The notes below the pieces were generated by a model. It searched no databases and was not told the DNA's origin. It saw only the letters and a program-made list of their open reading frames with translations. The translations under genes were made by a program, and so were the position numbers. DNA of 64,000 nucleotides. It comes from Photobacterium sp. DA100. Its GTDB lineage: Bacteria; Pseudomonadota; Gammaproteobacteria; Enterobacterales; Vibrionaceae. The number at the start of each line of letters is the position of its first letter. The stretch's first letter is position 1. The stretch lies in the NCBI RefSeq assembly GCF_029223585.1, contig NZ_CP119423.1:930001-994000 (forward strand), given 5' to 3'. This document shows, piece by piece, positions 53,275 through 64,000 of the stretch.

Positions 53275-53308
53275 AACGAAGCCCAGATTATTCTGGGCTT
53301 CGTTTTAT
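53275..53308. terminator. Terminator between tdk and hisI
   Basis: A 13-bp stem (AACGAAGCCCAGA at 53275-53287 with 53292-53304) and a short loop, with TTTTATT after it; on the minus strand, the end of the his operon follows. Confidence 0.9.
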
Positions 53309-53325
53309 TGGGACCATTGTTACGG

Positions 53326-53952
53326 CTACTTGTGGCGCTCTTGCAGCTTGGCTGTGACATCCGACAGGGACATCCCTTGATCTTGCAGCAGTACCAACAA
53401 GTGGTAGATCAGATCGGCTGACTCACAGACTAGCTCCGCCTTGTCACCCGACGTTGCCGCAAGCGCGACTTCAACCCCTTCTTCGCCCACCTTCTGCGAA
53501 ATCCGCTTGGTACCACGGGCATACAGGCTGGCAGTGTAGGACGATTCAGGATCGGCACCTTTACGAGCAGCCAAGATCTGCTCAAGTTGATGAAGGAACA
53601 CCAGGGCAGGCTGCTCGACCTGTCCTTCTTCTGCTGTGTCATTGTCAAAACAGGTGGTGGTACCCAGGTGGCAGGTCGGGCCGATAGGGTCGACTTTCAC
53701 CAACAGGGTGTCCTGATCGCAATCGAGTTTGATGCTTTTTAGCTGAAGCACATTGCCCGAGGTTTCGCCCTTGGTCCACAAGCGCGCTTTGGTCCGTGAC
53801 CAGAAGGTGACTTGTTTTGTCTCGAGGGTTTTACTCAGGGCCTCGTCGTTCATGTAGCCGAGCATCAGGACTTGGCCACTGGTGTTGTCCTGGACAATCG
53901 CCGGAACCAAGCCGTCTACTTTGTCCCAATTGATACTGCTTGCTAGGCTCAT
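53326..53952 (-). CDS. hisI: Bifunctional PRA-CH/PRA-PH protein HisIE
   Basis: 208 residues. The N-terminal half ([20 protein letters not shown], then [17 protein letters not shown]) is phosphoribosyl-AMP cyclohydrolase; its zinc site includes [10 protein letters not shown]. The C-terminal half ([20 protein letters not shown]) is phosphoribosyl-ATP pyrophosphatase. It does steps two and three of histidine synthesis. Its start codon overlaps the hisF stop by four bases. Last gene of the operon. Confidence 0.96.
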   Translation of the reverse strand: MSLASSINWDKVDGLVPAIVQDNTSGQVLMLGYMNDEALSKTLETKQVTFWSRTKARLWTKGETSGNVLQLKSIKLDCDQDTLLVKVDPIGPTCHLGTTTCFDNDTAEEGQVEQPALVFLHQLEQILAARKGADPESSYTASLYARGTKRISQKVGEEGVEVALAATSGDKAELVCESADLIYHLLVLLQDQGMSLSDVTAKLQERHK

Positions 53953-54722
53953 AGGCGGATCTCCACATCTTGTTGTTTCAGGTATTGCTTGAGTTCACCG
54001 ATATTGATGATTTGTTTGTGGAATACCGATGCGGCGAGGGCGCCGTCGACATTCGCTTGCTTGAAGGCATCGGCAAAGTGCACCATCTCACCGGCCCCGC
54101 CGGAGGCAATGAGCGGTACATGGCAGACTTCACGCACCATGTTGAGTTGGGTGAGATCGTAGCCGTTGCGCACGCCGTCCTGGTTCATCATGTTCAGGAC
54201 AATCTCGCCGGCCCCGCGGCGCTGGACTTCTTGCACCCAGTCGCGGGTTTCCCAGCGGGTCGCCTTGGTGCGGTTTTCATCTCCGGTGAACTGGTACACC
54301 TGGTATTTACCGCTATCGGCATCGAAATAGGAGTCGATACCGACCACAATGCATTGGACCCCAAACTTATCCGCCAGCTCGGTGATTAAGTTCGGATCGG
54401 CCAGGGCTGGCGAGTTGATGGACACTTTATCGGCTCCAAACTGCAGGATACGGCTGGCGTCCTCGGCGGATTTGATCCCGCCGGCGACGCAGAAGGGAAT
54501 ATCGATCACTTCTGCTACGCGGGCCACCCAGCTCTTGTCGACCACCCGGCCATCACTGGAGGCGGTGATGTCGTAGAACACCAGCTCATCGGCTCCTTCC
54601 TCGGCGTAGCGCTTGGCAAGCGGGACGATGTCACCGATGATCTCGTGGTTGCGGAACTGAACCCCTTTGACTACCTGGCCATCACGGACATCGAGGCAGG
54701 GAATAATTCGTCTTGCTAACAT
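53949..54722 (-). CDS. hisF: Imidazole glycerol phosphate synthase cyclase subunit HisF
   Basis: 257 residues from the ATG at 54722, which has AAGGAGAT nine bases upstream and gives the normal N-terminus [20 protein letters not shown]; the open frame continues upstream into the end of hisA and should not be used. The TIM barrel has catalytic Asp11 (CLDV) and Asp130 (IDSY). It uses ammonia from HisH to form IGP and AICAR. Confidence 0.97.
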   Translation of the reverse strand: MLARRIIPCLDVRDGQVVKGVQFRNHEIIGDIVPLAKRYAEEGADELVFYDITASSDGRVVDKSWVARVAEVIDIPFCVAGGIKSAEDASRILQFGADKVSINSPALADPNLITELADKFGVQCIVVGIDSYFDADSGKYQVYQFTGDENRTKATRWETRDWVQEVQRRGAGEIVLNMMNQDGVRNGYDLTQLNMVREVCHVPLIASGGAGEMVHFADAFKQANVDGALAASVFHKQIINIGELKQYLKQQDVEIRL

Positions 54723-54739
54723 CTTGGTATCTCCTTGCC

Positions 54740-56129
<1,390 letters not shown>

Positions 56130-56130
<1 letters not shown>

Positions 56131-57200
56131 TACAATACTCCTTTGCTGCTCGGTAGCTCGTTGCCTTCAACGCGAATGGCCTGGCGCAGGGTGCGTCCAA
56201 AGGCCTTGAACAGGCTCTCGACAATGTGGTGGTCATTGTCGCCGTTTGATGACAGGTGCAGGGTACACGCCAGCGTATCGGTCAGCGAGCGGAAAAAGTG
56301 CGAGACCATTTCGGTGGACAAATCACCCACTTGATCACGGCTGAAGGTCGCATCGAACTTGAGGTACGGGCGGCCGGACAGATCCAGTGCACACTGGGCA
56401 AGGCATTCGTCCATCGGCAGGCTGAAACCAAAACGGCCAATGCCGCGCTTGTCCCCGAGCGCTTTTTTCAACGCTTCGCCCAGTGCCAGCGCAGCATCTT
56501 CCACGCTGTGGTGATCGTCGATGTGCAGATCGCCGTCGACGCTCAGCTCCATCCGAAAGCCGCCGTGGGTTGCGATTTGATCCAGCATGTGGTCGAAAAA
56601 GCCCAGGCCGGAACTGATGCGGTTACCGCCCGTTTCGTCGAGGTTCACCTTGACCCGGATATCGGTCTCCTTGGTGGTACGCACTACCTCGGCGATCCGC
56701 GGGCGGGTGGTGAGATCTTTAACGATCTGTTGCCAGCCCATGGTCTGAGGGTTGTACTGGATACCACGGATCGCCATGTTTTCTGCCAGTTGCAGGTCGG
56801 TTTGGCGATCGCCAATCACCGCCGAGGTTTCAAAATCGACTTTGCCTTGCTGGAGATAGCCTTTGACCAGCCCCAGCTTAGGTTTGCGGCAGCTGCAGTT
56901 GTCTTCATCGAAGTGCGGGCAGATCAGGACATCATCGAATTTCACCCCTTGGGATTCGAAGATCTCCATCATCATATTGTGCGGGGTGTCGAAATCCTCC
57001 TGCGGGTAGCTGCTAGTGCCCAGGCCGTCCTGGTTGGTGACCATCACCAGTTTGTAGCCGGCATCCTGAAGCTTCAGCAAGGCTGGGATCACAAAGGGTT
57101 CCAGCTTGAGCTTGTCGAGGCGATCAACCTGGAAGTCGATTGGCGGTTCAACGATCAGGGTGCCGTCACGGTCGATAAATAAGATTTTTTCCTTGCTCAC
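56130..57200 (-). CDS. hisB: Bifunctional histidinol-phosphatase / IGP dehydratase HisB
   Basis: 356 residues. The N-terminal HAD-type phosphatase opens with [15 protein letters not shown] and has a zinc site in [15 protein letters not shown]. The C-terminal dehydratase has the metal-binding [16 protein letters not shown] and [17 protein letters not shown]. It does steps seven and nine of the pathway, in the fusion form found in enterobacteria and vibrios. Confidence 0.97.
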
Positions 57201-57216
57201 AGTGTTGTCCTTTCTA

Positions 57217-59584
<2,368 letters not shown>

Positions 59585-59587
59585 TGC

Positions 59588-60484
59588 TTACTCCATCATT
59601 TTTTCGATAGGCAGGACGAGGATTGAGCTCGCGCCCAGTTCTTTGAGCTGTTCCATGGTTTCCCAGAACAGGTTTTCAGAGCTGACAAGATGTACCGCGA
59701 CGCGGCTCTTGTCCTGGGACAGCGGCAATACTGTTGGGTCTTCGGCACCCGGTAGCAGGGCTTTGACTTGGTCAAGGCACTCAGCAGGAGCGTGTAGCAT
59801 GATGTACTTGGACTCCTTGGCCTGGATCACCCCTTGCATACGGGTGAGCAGGCGCTCAATCAATGCTTGTTTGTCGGCAGACAGCTCACCGGTTTGCTGG
59901 ATAAGTACCGCTTTGGAGCGCAGGATCACTTCGGCTTCTTTCAGGCCATTGGCTTCCAGCGTTGCCCCGGTCGATACCAGGTCACAGATCGCATCGGCAA
60001 GGCCAGCGCGCGGAGCCACTTCCACCGAGCCGTTGAGCATACAGGTACTGAACTTCACACCTTGCTCATCCATGTAGCGCTTCACCAACTGTGGGTAGGT
60101 CGTTGCAATACGCTTGCCTTGGAGGTCTTGCGGGCCCTTGTACTCTGCATCTTTGTCGATGGCAATGGAGAGGCGACAGCCACCAAAGTCCAAGCGGCGC
60201 AGCTTGATGTAGTCAGCAGGCTCGCCACGGGCTTCGCGCTCAAGGCCCACTTCTTCAAGCTCGTTTTCACCAATGACACCGAGGTCAACCACACCGTCCA
60301 TGATCAGGCCCGGGATATCGTCATCGCGAACTAGCAACAGGTCGATCGGCATGTTTTCAGCGTGAACCACCAAGCGCTCACCCATCATGTTGAACTTCAC
60401 ACCACAGCGCTTGAGTAGTTCCTGGCATTCTTTACTCAGGCGTCCTTTTTTTTGTATGGCAATTCGTAGTCGTTGTGTCTGCAT
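59588..60484 (-). CDS. hisG: ATP phosphoribosyltransferase HisG (long form)
   Basis: 298 residues, the long HisG with a C-terminal ACT-like regulatory domain. The phosphoribosyl-binding region is seen near [14 protein letters not shown], and the N-terminus [17 protein letters not shown] matches the family. It condenses ATP and PRPP in the committed step and is feedback-inhibited by histidine. It is the first enzyme gene of the operon, 148 bases after the leader peptide. Confidence 0.97.
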   Translation of the reverse strand: MQTQRLRIAIQKKGRLSKECQELLKRCGVKFNMMGERLVVHAENMPIDLLLVRDDDIPGLIMDGVVDLGVIGENELEEVGLEREARGEPADYIKLRRLDFGGCRLSIAIDKDAEYKGPQDLQGKRIATTYPQLVKRYMDEQGVKFSTCMLNGSVEVAPRAGLADAICDLVSTGATLEANGLKEAEVILRSKAVLIQQTGELSADKQALIERLLTRMQGVIQAKESKYIMLHAPAECLDQVKALLPGAEDPTVLPLSQDKSRVAVHLVSSENLFWETMEQLKELGASSILVLPIEKMME

Positions 60485-60522
60485 TGCTTTAATCCCTGTA
60501 CTCGATGTTGAGTCTAAAAACG

Positions 60523-60555
60523 AAAAAACCCTCGGAAGATGTCTCTTCCGAGGGT
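60523..60555 (-). terminator. Histidine operon attenuator
   Basis: On the minus strand a 12-bp stem (ACCCTCGGAAGA and complement, 60528-60539 with 60544-60555) with a four-base loop is followed by six U. It lies between hisL and hisG. An alternative hairpin with GGAAGAC/GTCTTCC sequence around 60580-60610 can form in the upstream leader, consistent with an anti-terminator. Confidence 0.93.
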
Positions 60556-60632
60556 CTTGTAATCTGTGCTTTGACGACCGCTGGAAGAGTGTTTTTTGCG
60601 TCTTCCAGAGCGAGGCGTATCCTCCCGAAAGA

Positions 60633-60680
60633 CTAATCAGGATGATGATGGTGATGTAGGTTTACCATTGGGATACGCAT
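60633..60680 (-). CDS. hisL: his operon leader peptide HisL
   Basis: A 15-residue peptide, [15 protein letters not shown], with five consecutive His codons before a Pro-Asp end, as in the Escherichia coli leader (seven His, also ending Pro-Asp). Stalling of ribosomes in the His run under histidine starvation would favour the anti-terminator and allow transcription through the attenuator at 60523-60555. Too short for standard gene calls. The ribosome binding site (GAGTAC-like) is weak. Confidence 0.92.
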   Translation of the reverse strand: MRIPMVNLHHHHHPD

Positions 60681-61050
60681 AGTTATGTACTCTGTATAAA
60701 TCATTATTAACGCTTGCTTGTGATTCACACTAACGAAGCTGGATTTATTTTGCAATAGCAATTTTACGGAAATTTTAATTTTTTATCGAGGTAGGCTTTT
60801 GTGGCGAATGAATCCCAATCAAATAGAGGCGTAATGCGAAGATCTTATCCGATTTTATGTTTTGTCTTCGGAAAATGAAAAGAGCGGCTTGCAACAAGAA
60901 GGTATACGAGTTGTTAACGATTGATGGGCGGGATGAGTGACGGGTGTGCAGGGGTTTATTCGGTTTGGTGAATAACCTTTCTTGGCGACCACTCCCCTAT
61001 CGAAATAGGGGAGCTGAGCGCGGCTGATTATTCGGGTTGTACAGCTGTCG
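60681..61050. promoter_or_regulatory. his promoter region and spacer to ychJ
   Basis: About 370 bases without a convincing gene. The end next to hisL is AT-rich and should hold the his promoter, though I cannot pick clear -35 and -10 boxes. The ychJ end has the hairpin at 60992-61013. Confidence 0.4.
60992..61013 (-). terminator. Possible terminator of ychJ
   Basis: CTCCCCTAT and its perfect complement around CGAA, 38 bases after the ychJ stop. No T-run follows on the minus strand, so it may only protect the mRNA end. Confidence 0.4.
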
Positions 61051-61569
61051 TTAGCCGCAGCACTTTTTGAATTTTTTGCCACTGCCGCACGGGCAAGGAT
61101 CGTTGCGGCCGATCTTATCGCTGACTGCCGGTGCCGTTTGGCTCTCATTGGGCGCTGGTGGCTCTGGGTATTCACCATCGATGTAGAACCACTGCCGCTG
61201 GCCATTGATGGTTTCGTTGAGGAAGCGAGAACGCTCGTGCAGGCAGTATTGATCGTTGCCGTCTTGGTAGAATGCCTTGAACTCGACAAAACCCTCGTTC
61301 TCCGTCGCTATTTCGCTGCTGATCACTTCCAGTCCCAGCCATTGGCTGTGTACTGACTCGGCAATAGCCTCACGGTGCTGCTCTGCTTCGCAGCTGGGGT
61401 GGTAGGTCGCCACAACATAATCGACCAAGCCGAGGACGTGGGCACTGTAGCGGGATCGCATCAGCTGTTCAGGATGAACAGCCAGGCTTGGGTTGTGGTG
61501 GATCGGCTGGCAGCATTCAGCCAGCGGGCGCTGACTGCCACATGGACATGGCTGGGTTTGTTGGGTCAT
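61051..61569 (-). CDS. ychJ: YchJ family SEC-C motif protein
   Basis: 172 residues. The N-terminus has a SEC-C-like cysteine cluster ([15 protein letters not shown]), the middle is the YchJ domain ([22 protein letters not shown]), and the C-terminus has a second SEC-C motif ([17 protein letters not shown]), the zinc-binding sequence also found in SecA. Function unknown; possibly a protein- or nucleic-acid-binding adaptor. Its ATG overlaps the stop codon of the upstream EAL-HDOD gene. Confidence 0.92.
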   Translation of the reverse strand: MTQQTQPCPCGSQRPLAECCQPIHHNPSLAVHPEQLMRSRYSAHVLGLVDYVVATYHPSCEAEQHREAIAESVHSQWLGLEVISSEIATENEGFVEFKAFYQDGNDQYCLHERSRFLNETINGQRQWFYIDGEYPEPPAPNESQTAPAVSDKIGRNDPCPCGSGKKFKKCCG

Positions 61570-62798
61570 GGTTTGCTCGGTAAGGTTTGCTCAAAAACAG
61601 TGACCCATTTTAAAGATTCGAGGTAGGTCTGCGCAACGACTGATTCATTGACGTTGAGGGCCTGACATAATCGATTGATTGCCTTCCAGTCTGCTTGATC
61701 GTAGGCAATGGCTAAGCGCAGTAACCCACCCAGGTGACCCTGGCGGCTGACGAGGGCATGCTGGACGGGAGTGTCGAGTGGCAATTGATCGATCAATGCT
61801 TCAATCGGTTGATCAAGGATGCAGTCAAGCAAGGAGAATAAGCCTGTGAGGAAGGCTTGGTTACTGTCAATATCTGCCTGAAGGTGTTGGCTAAGTTGTT
61901 CGCTGAAGCGAGCGCGCTGCAGCGACAGGAAATACAGTGACTCGGGCTTGTTTTCGACCGCATGGGCGGTGGCGACGAAGGTAACAAACCGGCGTAGTTT
62001 TTCTTCACCCAAATACACCAGAGCCTGTTTGAACGAGGAGATCGGTTTGGCACGGGTGTAGGTCATGGTGTTGACATGGTGAAGTAATTTGTAAGACAGC
62101 GTCACATCGGTAGCGATGATCTTTTCGACCTTGCTAAAGTTGACTTCCGAGCGGCTGATTTCACGGTATAGCCTCAGGGTGGTCAGTGCTGAGGGCTTGA
62201 GTGCCTTCTTGCGAACAATTTCTGGGCGGCTGAAGAAGTAGCCTTGGAAGAGGTCAAAGCCGGCTTCACTAGCGGCCATAAATTCTTCATAAGTCTCGAC
62301 TTTCTCGGCCAGGAACGTAATGCGGCTACCTTTTTCTTTGTGCCTGCGAATAAAAAAACCGGCCTTGGCTACCGGCATTACCCGTAGATCAAACTTGATG
62401 ATGTCAACGAAGGGGATAAAACGGTTCCATTCCGGTGTCGGCGTAAAATCATCCAGTGCCAGTGTGTAGCCGGCATGGTGAAGTTCTTTTACCGCCTCGA
62501 GCAGCTCATCGTTGGGTTGGCAGGTTTCCAGTATTTCAATGATAAAGCTTTTCTTAGGGAAAAGCAGAGGAATACGGTTGATCAGGCTGCTGTGAGGGAA
62601 GTTGATGAAGGCTTTTTTGCCCGAGGTTACCTCATTATTGCCAGAGCTTAAAAAATTATCAGTCAGCAGGCGGTGAGTCGCTTGCTCATCGCCAATCTCT
62701 GGGAAACTGTTTCTCGGGCCGTCTCGGAACAACAGCTCATAACCGATAGTGTCTTTTTCCCTGTTTAATACCGGCTGTCTGGCAAGATATGAATTCAT
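61566..62798 (-). CDS. EAL-HDOD domain protein (YuxH-like)
   Basis: 410 residues. The first half is an EAL domain of the YuxH type: [21 protein letters not shown] at the start (ELLFR in place of EALxR), then FINF, FIIEILE, LALDDF, IIKFD, LAEKVE and [13 protein letters not shown]. Most metal and substrate residues are kept, but the loop after DDF reads TPTPEW instead of GTGYSS, which is needed for activity in active cyclic di-GMP phosphodiesterases. The second half is an HDOD domain ([15 protein letters not shown], and [14 protein letters not shown]). It is probably a signalling protein that senses or transmits cyclic di-GMP status rather than an enzyme. Confidence 0.88.
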   Translation of the reverse strand: MNSYLARQPVLNREKDTIGYELLFRDGPRNSFPEIGDEQATHRLLTDNFLSSGNNEVTSGKKAFINFPHSSLINRIPLLFPKKSFIIEILETCQPNDELLEAVKELHHAGYTLALDDFTPTPEWNRFIPFVDIIKFDLRVMPVAKAGFFIRRHKEKGSRITFLAEKVETYEEFMAASEAGFDLFQGYFFSRPEIVRKKALKPSALTTLRLYREISRSEVNFSKVEKIIATDVTLSYKLLHHVNTMTYTRAKPISSFKQALVYLGEEKLRRFVTFVATAHAVENKPESLYFLSLQRARFSEQLSQHLQADIDSNQAFLTGLFSLLDCILDQPIEALIDQLPLDTPVQHALVSRQGHLGGLLRLAIAYDQADWKAINRLCQALNVNESVVAQTYLESLKWVTVFEQTLPSKP

Positions 62799-63008
62799 GT
62801 AAGCAAATAGTCGTTATTACCTAGTTTCACCATTATGCGTGTTGTTACACCATTTGGTCTATGTATGGCTTTTCGTACAAATTATGACAAAAACCGGCCT
62901 ATTAGGACAGTCTTACATTTTTTTGGGAAATTGCCATGATGTTACGCATGGAATTATTCGTGTTCATGATAGATAATCCGCGGCTTTCCAAAAAAATTTG
63001 TGTAACTC

Positions 63009-63911
63009 ATGACAGTATTTGCAGTCATACAAGCGGGATTGCTTGTAGGTGGACTGGTTTTTATCGCTATGTTGCTCCTTTCATGGCGAAAAAATCGAGA
63101 GCAGGAAGCACAAACTAAAATTTTGCCGATTGGCCTTATCGGTGGTTTCGCCAACTTCTGTGACACCTTGGGTGTGGGCAGCTTTGCCATTAAAACCGCA
63201 GGTTATAAACAATTCAAGCTGATTGATGACCAGCTGCTGCCGGGTACGCTTAATTGCCAGGCCGTGCTGGCGACCGTGGTTCAGTCCCTTATCTTCCTGA
63301 CTGCTGTTGACGTCGATCCAACCACGCTGGTTACCATGGTGCTGGCCGCATGCCTTGGAGCGACGGTAGGAGCCCGCCTGGTCTCAAGCTGGGACAGGCA
63401 GTTGATCCGCCTGGTGATGAGCGGTGCCCTGCTGGTTGTTGCCAGCCTGATGCTGGCCGGACAGCTCAAGCTGTTCCCGCTTGGCGGCCTAGAGCTTGGC
63501 CTGACGGGCTGGAAACTGGCGGTGGCTATTGCCGGTAATTTCCTGTTTGGCGCCCTGATGACGGTCGGTATCGGCCTTTACGCGCCCTGCATGACCATGG
63601 TCTACCTGCTGGGCATGCACCCGCTGGCGGCATTTCCTATTATGATGTGTTCTTGTGCCTTCCTGAGTTTTTTCTCGGCAGGTGGCTTTATTCGGATGAA
63701 CCGCATCAACAGTCGTGCGGCATTGGTGGTGGCCATTACCGGGCCTATCGGTGTGGTGATTGCGGCGTATCTGGTGAAGTCGCTTGATTTGCACTTGCTG
63801 GCATGGCTGGTGATTGGCGTGGTGCTCTATACCGCTATCACTATGTATCGCTCGTGGGCAAAAGAGCGCGTACTTGCTGGCAAAGAGGCGCTGGCAGGTT
63901 CGACCGAGTAG
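63009..63911 (+). CDS. TauE/SafE (TSUP) family permease
   Basis: 300 residues with about eight membrane helices. Family-like features are GFANFCDTLGVGSFAIKTAG near residues 47-66 and the mirrored GIGLYAPCMTMVYLLGMHPL near 190-209, the two repeats of TSUP carriers. TSUP proteins move sulfite, sulfoacetate, thiosulfate or other small anions; the substrate is not predictable. The start ATG has a weak ribosome binding site, and alternatives upstream lack a better one. Single-gene unit, divergent from the EAL-HDOD gene. Confidence 0.85.
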   Translation: MTVFAVIQAGLLVGGLVFIAMLLLSWRKNREQEAQTKILPIGLIGGFANFCDTLGVGSFAIKTAGYKQFKLIDDQLLPGTLNCQAVLATVVQSLIFLTAVDVDPTTLVTMVLAACLGATVGARLVSSWDRQLIRLVMSGALLVVASLMLAGQLKLFPLGGLELGLTGWKLAVAIAGNFLFGALMTVGIGLYAPCMTMVYLLGMHPLAAFPIMMCSCAFLSFFSAGGFIRMNRINSRAALVVAITGPIGVVIAAYLVKSLDLHLLAWLVIGVVLYTAITMYRSWAKERVLAGKEALAGSTE

Positions 63912-63931
63912 GGGCTACCCCACCGGATTTG

Positions 63932-63960
63932 AAAAAGGTACGCATGGCGTACCTTTTTTA
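63932..63960 (+). terminator. Terminator after the TSUP gene
   Basis: A 12-bp stem (AAAAAGGTACGC with complement at 63947-63958) with an ATG loop and T-rich end, about 20 bases past the stop. Confidence 0.9.
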
Positions 63961-63972
63961 TTTTCAGCCCTA

Positions 63973-63996
63973 AACCACCTACTTCAGTAGGTGGTT
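63973..63996. repeat. Hairpin at the right edge of the window
   Basis: AACCACCTAC and its perfect complement around TTCA. No T-run is visible before the window ends. It may be part of the terminator of a gene just outside or a palindromic element. Confidence 0.5.
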
Positions 63997-64000
63997 ATCA

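Noticed and set aside
60855..61289. 144-codon minus-strand frame overlapping ychJ
   Set aside because: It is a shadow frame of ychJ; ychJ itself has clear SEC-C motifs and a coupled start.

Overview
The window is a stretch of core chromosome from a gamma-proteobacterium, almost certainly a member of the Vibrionaceae (Photobacterium, Grimontia, Enterovibrio or a relative). This rests on gene order (fur-fldA-ybfF-seqA-pgm; gltA/sdhCDAB-sucABCD; znu next to feoABC; minCDE-ycgL-transglycosylase-hns; a complete his operon), on moderate GC content, and on protein sequences close to their Escherichia coli counterparts but with Vibrio-type neighbours (FeoC, DUF2788, a lysine riboswitch before an NhaC-type transporter). 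No prophage, insertion sequence, integron or CRISPR array is visible. No genus call is possible without a search.

Layout. 1-7.2 kb: start of fur (cut by the window edge), a DUF4442 protein, flavodoxin, DUF2788 protein, YbfF esterase, SeqA, phosphoglucomutase, a DUF1853 protein, YbfA and the Nif3-like protein YbgI. 7.6-10.4 kb: a large P2A-type cation ATPase. 10.4-10.7 kb: a short non-coding segment with ten perfect copies of an 8-bp repeat between two oppositely oriented copies of one terminator. 10.7-22 kb: the TCA-cycle block, gltA diverging from sdhCDAB-sucABCD, which carries citrate synthase, succinate dehydrogenase, the 2-oxoglutarate dehydrogenase E1 and E2 subunits and succinyl-CoA synthetase. 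22.2-32.1 kb: metal uptake, with znuCB/znuA diverging around a perfect Zur palindrome and feoABC behind a Fur-like site; between them lies a 1270-residue one-protein signalling system (propeller sensor, kinase, degenerate receiver, AraC DNA-binding domain).

32.1-46.2 kb: housekeeping genes (HIT protein, DUF924 protein, a GGDEF diguanylate cyclase, argS, yecM, purU, yoaA, tsaB, a Slp lipoprotein, an alpha/beta hydrolase, fadD, rnd). Several palindromic elements sit between these genes. 46.3-50.2 kb: minCDE, ycgL, a MltB-type transglycosylase and hns. 50.5-53.3 kb: a lysine riboswitch and its NhaC-family transporter, then thymidine kinase. 53.3-60.7 kb: the full histidine operon on the minus strand, with a HisL leader peptide (five consecutive His codons) and attenuator. 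61-64 kb: YchJ, an EAL-HDOD protein and a TauE/SafE-type permease.

The items most worth a second look are the hybrid sensor-regulator between the zinc and iron operons, the octamer array, the lysine riboswitch with its transporter, and the unexplained inverted repeats near 32.6, 36.5 and 37.5 kb. All functional assignments come from reading motifs and remembered family sequences; no database search was run.
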